Assembly: GCA_949542085.1 (NCBI GenBank) | Contig: CATGXW010000024.1 | Coordinates: forward strand, 1-8,032 | Direction: 5' to 3' | DNA from: an uncultured Alphaproteobacteria bacterium | GTDB lineage: Bacteria > Pseudomonadota > Alphaproteobacteria > RF32 > CAG-239 | DNA: 8,032 bases | Part shown: in pieces, positions 6,382-8,032 of the stretch | Layout of the letters: every line of letters begins with the position of its first letter | How positions within the stretch are numbered: position 1 is the stretch's first letter | Made by a program: the position numbers and the translations under genes | Notes under the pieces: model-generated | Database searches by the model: none | What the model was told of the DNA's origin: nothing | What the model saw: the letters and a program-made list of their open reading frames with translations, nothing else

Positions 6382-7319
6382 AAAAATTAGCCATTATTTT
6401 GCCATGCTATAATGAGGAGGAGATTTTGCCGCAAACAATTAAAATAATGTCTGCGTTACTGGCGAAAATGATAAAGGCCGGAAAAATAAGCAAAGAGAGC
6501 TTGTTATGTTTTGTAAATGATGGCAGTAAAGATAAAAGCTGGGAAATTATCAAGAAAGCTTGTCATAAAAATGCAAATATTGCCGCTGTAAACTTGTCTA
6601 AAAATTTTGGGCATCAGGGAGCGATTCTCGCAGGGATGTATGAGGTTGCTGCGGATGTATATGTGACCATAGATGCAGACTTGCAGGATAACCCGAATTG
6701 TATTCCCGAGATGTTGAAAAATATTAATGCCGGTTGCGATGTTGTTTATGGTGTTCGAGATTCTCGCCAAACCGATAGTTTCTTTAAGCGAACGACTGCG
6801 GTGGTATATTATCGTTTGCTCAAATTGTTGGGAGTGAATATTGTCTATAATCATGCGGATTTTAGGATGATGACAAAGCGGGCGGTGGAAACACTAAAAC
6901 AGTTTCCTGAGCGTAACTTGTTTCTAAGGGCAATTGTACCATTGTTAGGGTTTAAGTCCGCAACCGTTTATTATGATCGAACAGCCAGACAAGCAGGGGA
7001 AACAAAATATCCTTTTTCTAAAATGATGGCGTTGGCGTGGAATGGTGTTTCAAATTTTTCTATTATTCCGTTAAGGTTGGTAACTTTTTTGGGGTTTGCA
7101 ATTTGTTTCTTAAGTTTTGTCTTCTTATGTTACGTCGTTTATCGCTGGTCTGTCAGGGGAACAATAGTCGGATGGGCGTCTTTGGTAACCATCATTACTG
7201 TTTTTAGCGGGGTTCAGCTTTTGTCGTTGGGGATTATTGGGGAATATTTAGCAAAAGTTTTTGTTGAGGTGAAAAAGCGTCCTTTATTCATTGTTGATGA
7301 AAAAATCAACCTGTTGTAG
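6378..7319 (+). CDS. GtrB/ArnC/DPM1-type polyprenyl-phosphate glycosyltransferase
   Basis: The 313-residue product transfers a sugar from a nucleotide donor to a polyprenyl phosphate on the cytoplasmic face. Seen: LPCYNEEE (8-15), FVNDGSKDKSW (45-55), NLSKNFGHQGAILAG (72-86), the metal-binding DADLQDNP (99-106), HADFRMM (159-165), ERNLFLRA (178-185), GETKYPFSKM (207-216), and two C-terminal membrane helices (about 232-256 and 266-290). This is the full GtrB/ArnC layout and a normal family length. The start overlaps the methyltransferase stop by 4 bases (ATGA) and has AGGAAG about 6 bases upstream, so the genes are coupled. It is a natural partner for the GtrA-family protein at 1013-1420. Glucose, GlcNAc, mannose or an aminosugar are all possible, as motifs do not settle the sugar. 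Confidence 0.92.
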   Translation: MKKLAIILPCYNEEEILPQTIKIMSALLAKMIKAGKISKESLLCFVNDGSKDKSWEIIKKACHKNANIAAVNLSKNFGHQGAILAGMYEVAADVYVTIDADLQDNPNCIPEMLKNINAGCDVVYGVRDSRQTDSFFKRTTAVVYYRLLKLLGVNIVYNHADFRMMTKRAVETLKQFPERNLFLRAIVPLLGFKSATVYYDRTARQAGETKYPFSKMMALAWNGVSNFSIIPLRLVTFLGFAICFLSFVFLCYVVYRWSVRGTIVGWASLVTIITVFSGVQLLSLGIIGEYLAKVFVEVKKRPLFIVDEKINLL

Positions 7320-7344
7320 AGGTTTTTATTTTGTTAATGATTTA

Positions 7345-7372
7345 TTGAATATTAGTATGCTACACATATATC
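7345..7372 (+). promoter_or_regulatory. Candidate clpP promoter
   Basis: TTGAAT (7345-7350) is followed after 16 bases by TATATC (7367-7372), about 30 bases before the clpP start. The 82-base gap after the GtrB-type gene shows no hairpin terminator, so read-through from that operon into clpP is possible as well. Confidence 0.33.
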
Positions 7373-7390
7373 AAAATAGTGTTTAATATA

Positions 7391-7394
7391 AGGA
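7391..7394 (+). promoter_or_regulatory. clpP ribosome binding site
   Basis: AGGA lies 7 bases before the ATG at 7402 and fixes the start of a normal-length ClpP. Confidence 0.75.
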
Positions 7395-7401
7395 AAAGAC
7401 G

Positions 7402-8031
7402 ATGCAATACAGAAGTCCGTTAGAAATTTATGACAATACTTTGGTGCCGATGGTTATTGAACAAACATCAAAGGGCGAACGTTCTTTCGATATTTATTCC
7501 CGTCTGTTAAAGGAAAGAATTATCTTTTTGACCGGACAGGTAAATGATGAGGTTTCATCTTTGGTCTGTGCTCAGTTGCTGTTTTTGGAATCTGAAAACC
7601 CGAAGAAAGACATTTTTCTGTACATCAATTCCCCCGGAGGCGTGGTTACTTCCGGCATGGCAATGTATGACACCATGCAATACATCAGTTGTGATGTAAA
7701 TACGCTTTGCATTGGTCAGGCTTGCTCCATGGGGTCTTTGTTGTTGGCCGGTGGTGCTGCAGGCAAACGTTTTTCTTTGCCAAACTCCCAGATCATGATT
7801 CACCAACCTTCAGGCGGTGCCAAAGGGCAGGCGACCGATATTGAAATTCAGGCTAACCTGATTTTGAATATGCGCAAGCGCTTAAACCAGATTTATGTTA
7901 AACATACGGGGCAGAAACTGAGTGTTATTGAAAAGGCGATGGATCGTGATAACTTTATGACACCGGAAGAAGCCAAAAAATTCGGATTAATTGATCACAT
8001 TGTGACTTCTCGCGAAGAACTCGTAAAATAG
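7402..8031 (+). CDS. clpP: ATP-dependent Clp protease proteolytic subunit
   Basis: The 209-residue protein is complete, ending at TAG 8029-8031, one base before the window ends. ClpP forms two stacked heptameric rings that degrade proteins fed in by ClpX or ClpA. Seen: [20 protein letters not shown], which includes the short N-terminal propeptide region, the hallmark [14 protein letters not shown] (74-87), catalytic Ser109 in [11 protein letters not shown], His134 in MIHQPSGG, and Asp183 in MDRDNFM. All three catalytic residues are intact. Overall sequence resembles alphaproteobacterial ClpP. GC content is higher than in the preceding island. clpX commonly follows, but lies beyond this window. 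It is likely made from its own promoter in 7320-7401. Confidence 0.97.
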   Translation: MQYRSPLEIYDNTLVPMVIEQTSKGERSFDIYSRLLKERIIFLTGQVNDEVSSLVCAQLLFLESENPKKDIFLYINSPGGVVTSGMAMYDTMQYISCDVNTLCIGQACSMGSLLLAGGAAGKRFSLPNSQIMIHQPSGGAKGQATDIEIQANLILNMRKRLNQIYVKHTGQKLSVIEKAMDRDNFMTPEEAKKFGLIDHIVTSREELVK

Positions 8032-8032
8032 G

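Noticed and set aside
6504..6854. Minus-strand open frame inside the GtrB-type gene
   Set aside because: Shadow of a well-supported GT2-family gene on the plus strand. No ribosome site or recognisable family.
1..8032. CRISPR array, insertion sequence, integrase, tRNA or other RNA gene
   Set aside because: No regularly spaced repeats, transposase motifs, flanking direct repeats or tRNA-like folds were seen on reading either strand.

Overview
The window is an AT-rich bacterial chromosome segment, most likely from an alphaproteobacterium. The two flanking housekeeping proteins, trigger factor and ClpP, read like alphaproteobacterial versions by remembered family sequence (for example ClpP residues 30-45 and 66-80), and an OpgB-like enzyme points to a Gram-negative envelope. 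No database search was possible, so genus is not assigned.

Layout: positions 1-965 are the 3' part of tig (trigger factor), closed by a strong hairpin terminator at 981-1014. Positions 1013-7319 hold an envelope-glycan gene island. It contains a GtrA-family membrane protein (minus), an OpgB-like phosphoglycerol transferase (plus), a minus-strand operon of a family 2 glycosyltransferase and a multi-pass GT-C-like membrane protein whose 3' end is frameshifted, and a plus-strand operon of a SAM-dependent methyltransferase and a GtrB/DPM1-type polyprenyl-phosphate glycosyltransferase. Positions 7402-8031 are a complete clpP. In many proteobacteria tig and clpP are neighbours; here about 6.4 kb of glycan genes lies between them.

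Working hypothesis: GtrB-type enzyme (loads a sugar on undecaprenyl phosphate), GtrA (proposed to flip the lipid-linked sugar) and the GT-C-like protein (transfers the sugar on the periplasmic side) together resemble the three-part Gtr glycan-modification system, dispersed over three transcription units. The GT2 enzyme, methyltransferase and phosphoglycerol transferase could build or decorate the same surface glycan. The acceptor glycan cannot be read from the sequence.

The points most worth a second look are the +1-type reading-frame break in the GT-C-like gene near 3253-3258, an apparent 8-residue in-frame insertion in trigger factor, the lower GC content of the island compared with its flanks, a hairpin that could cover the OpgB-like gene's ribosome binding site, and the palindromes in the divergent promoter region 5394-5493. 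I found no RNA gene, CRISPR array, insertion sequence or integrase, and no gene-free stretch longer than about 120 bases.
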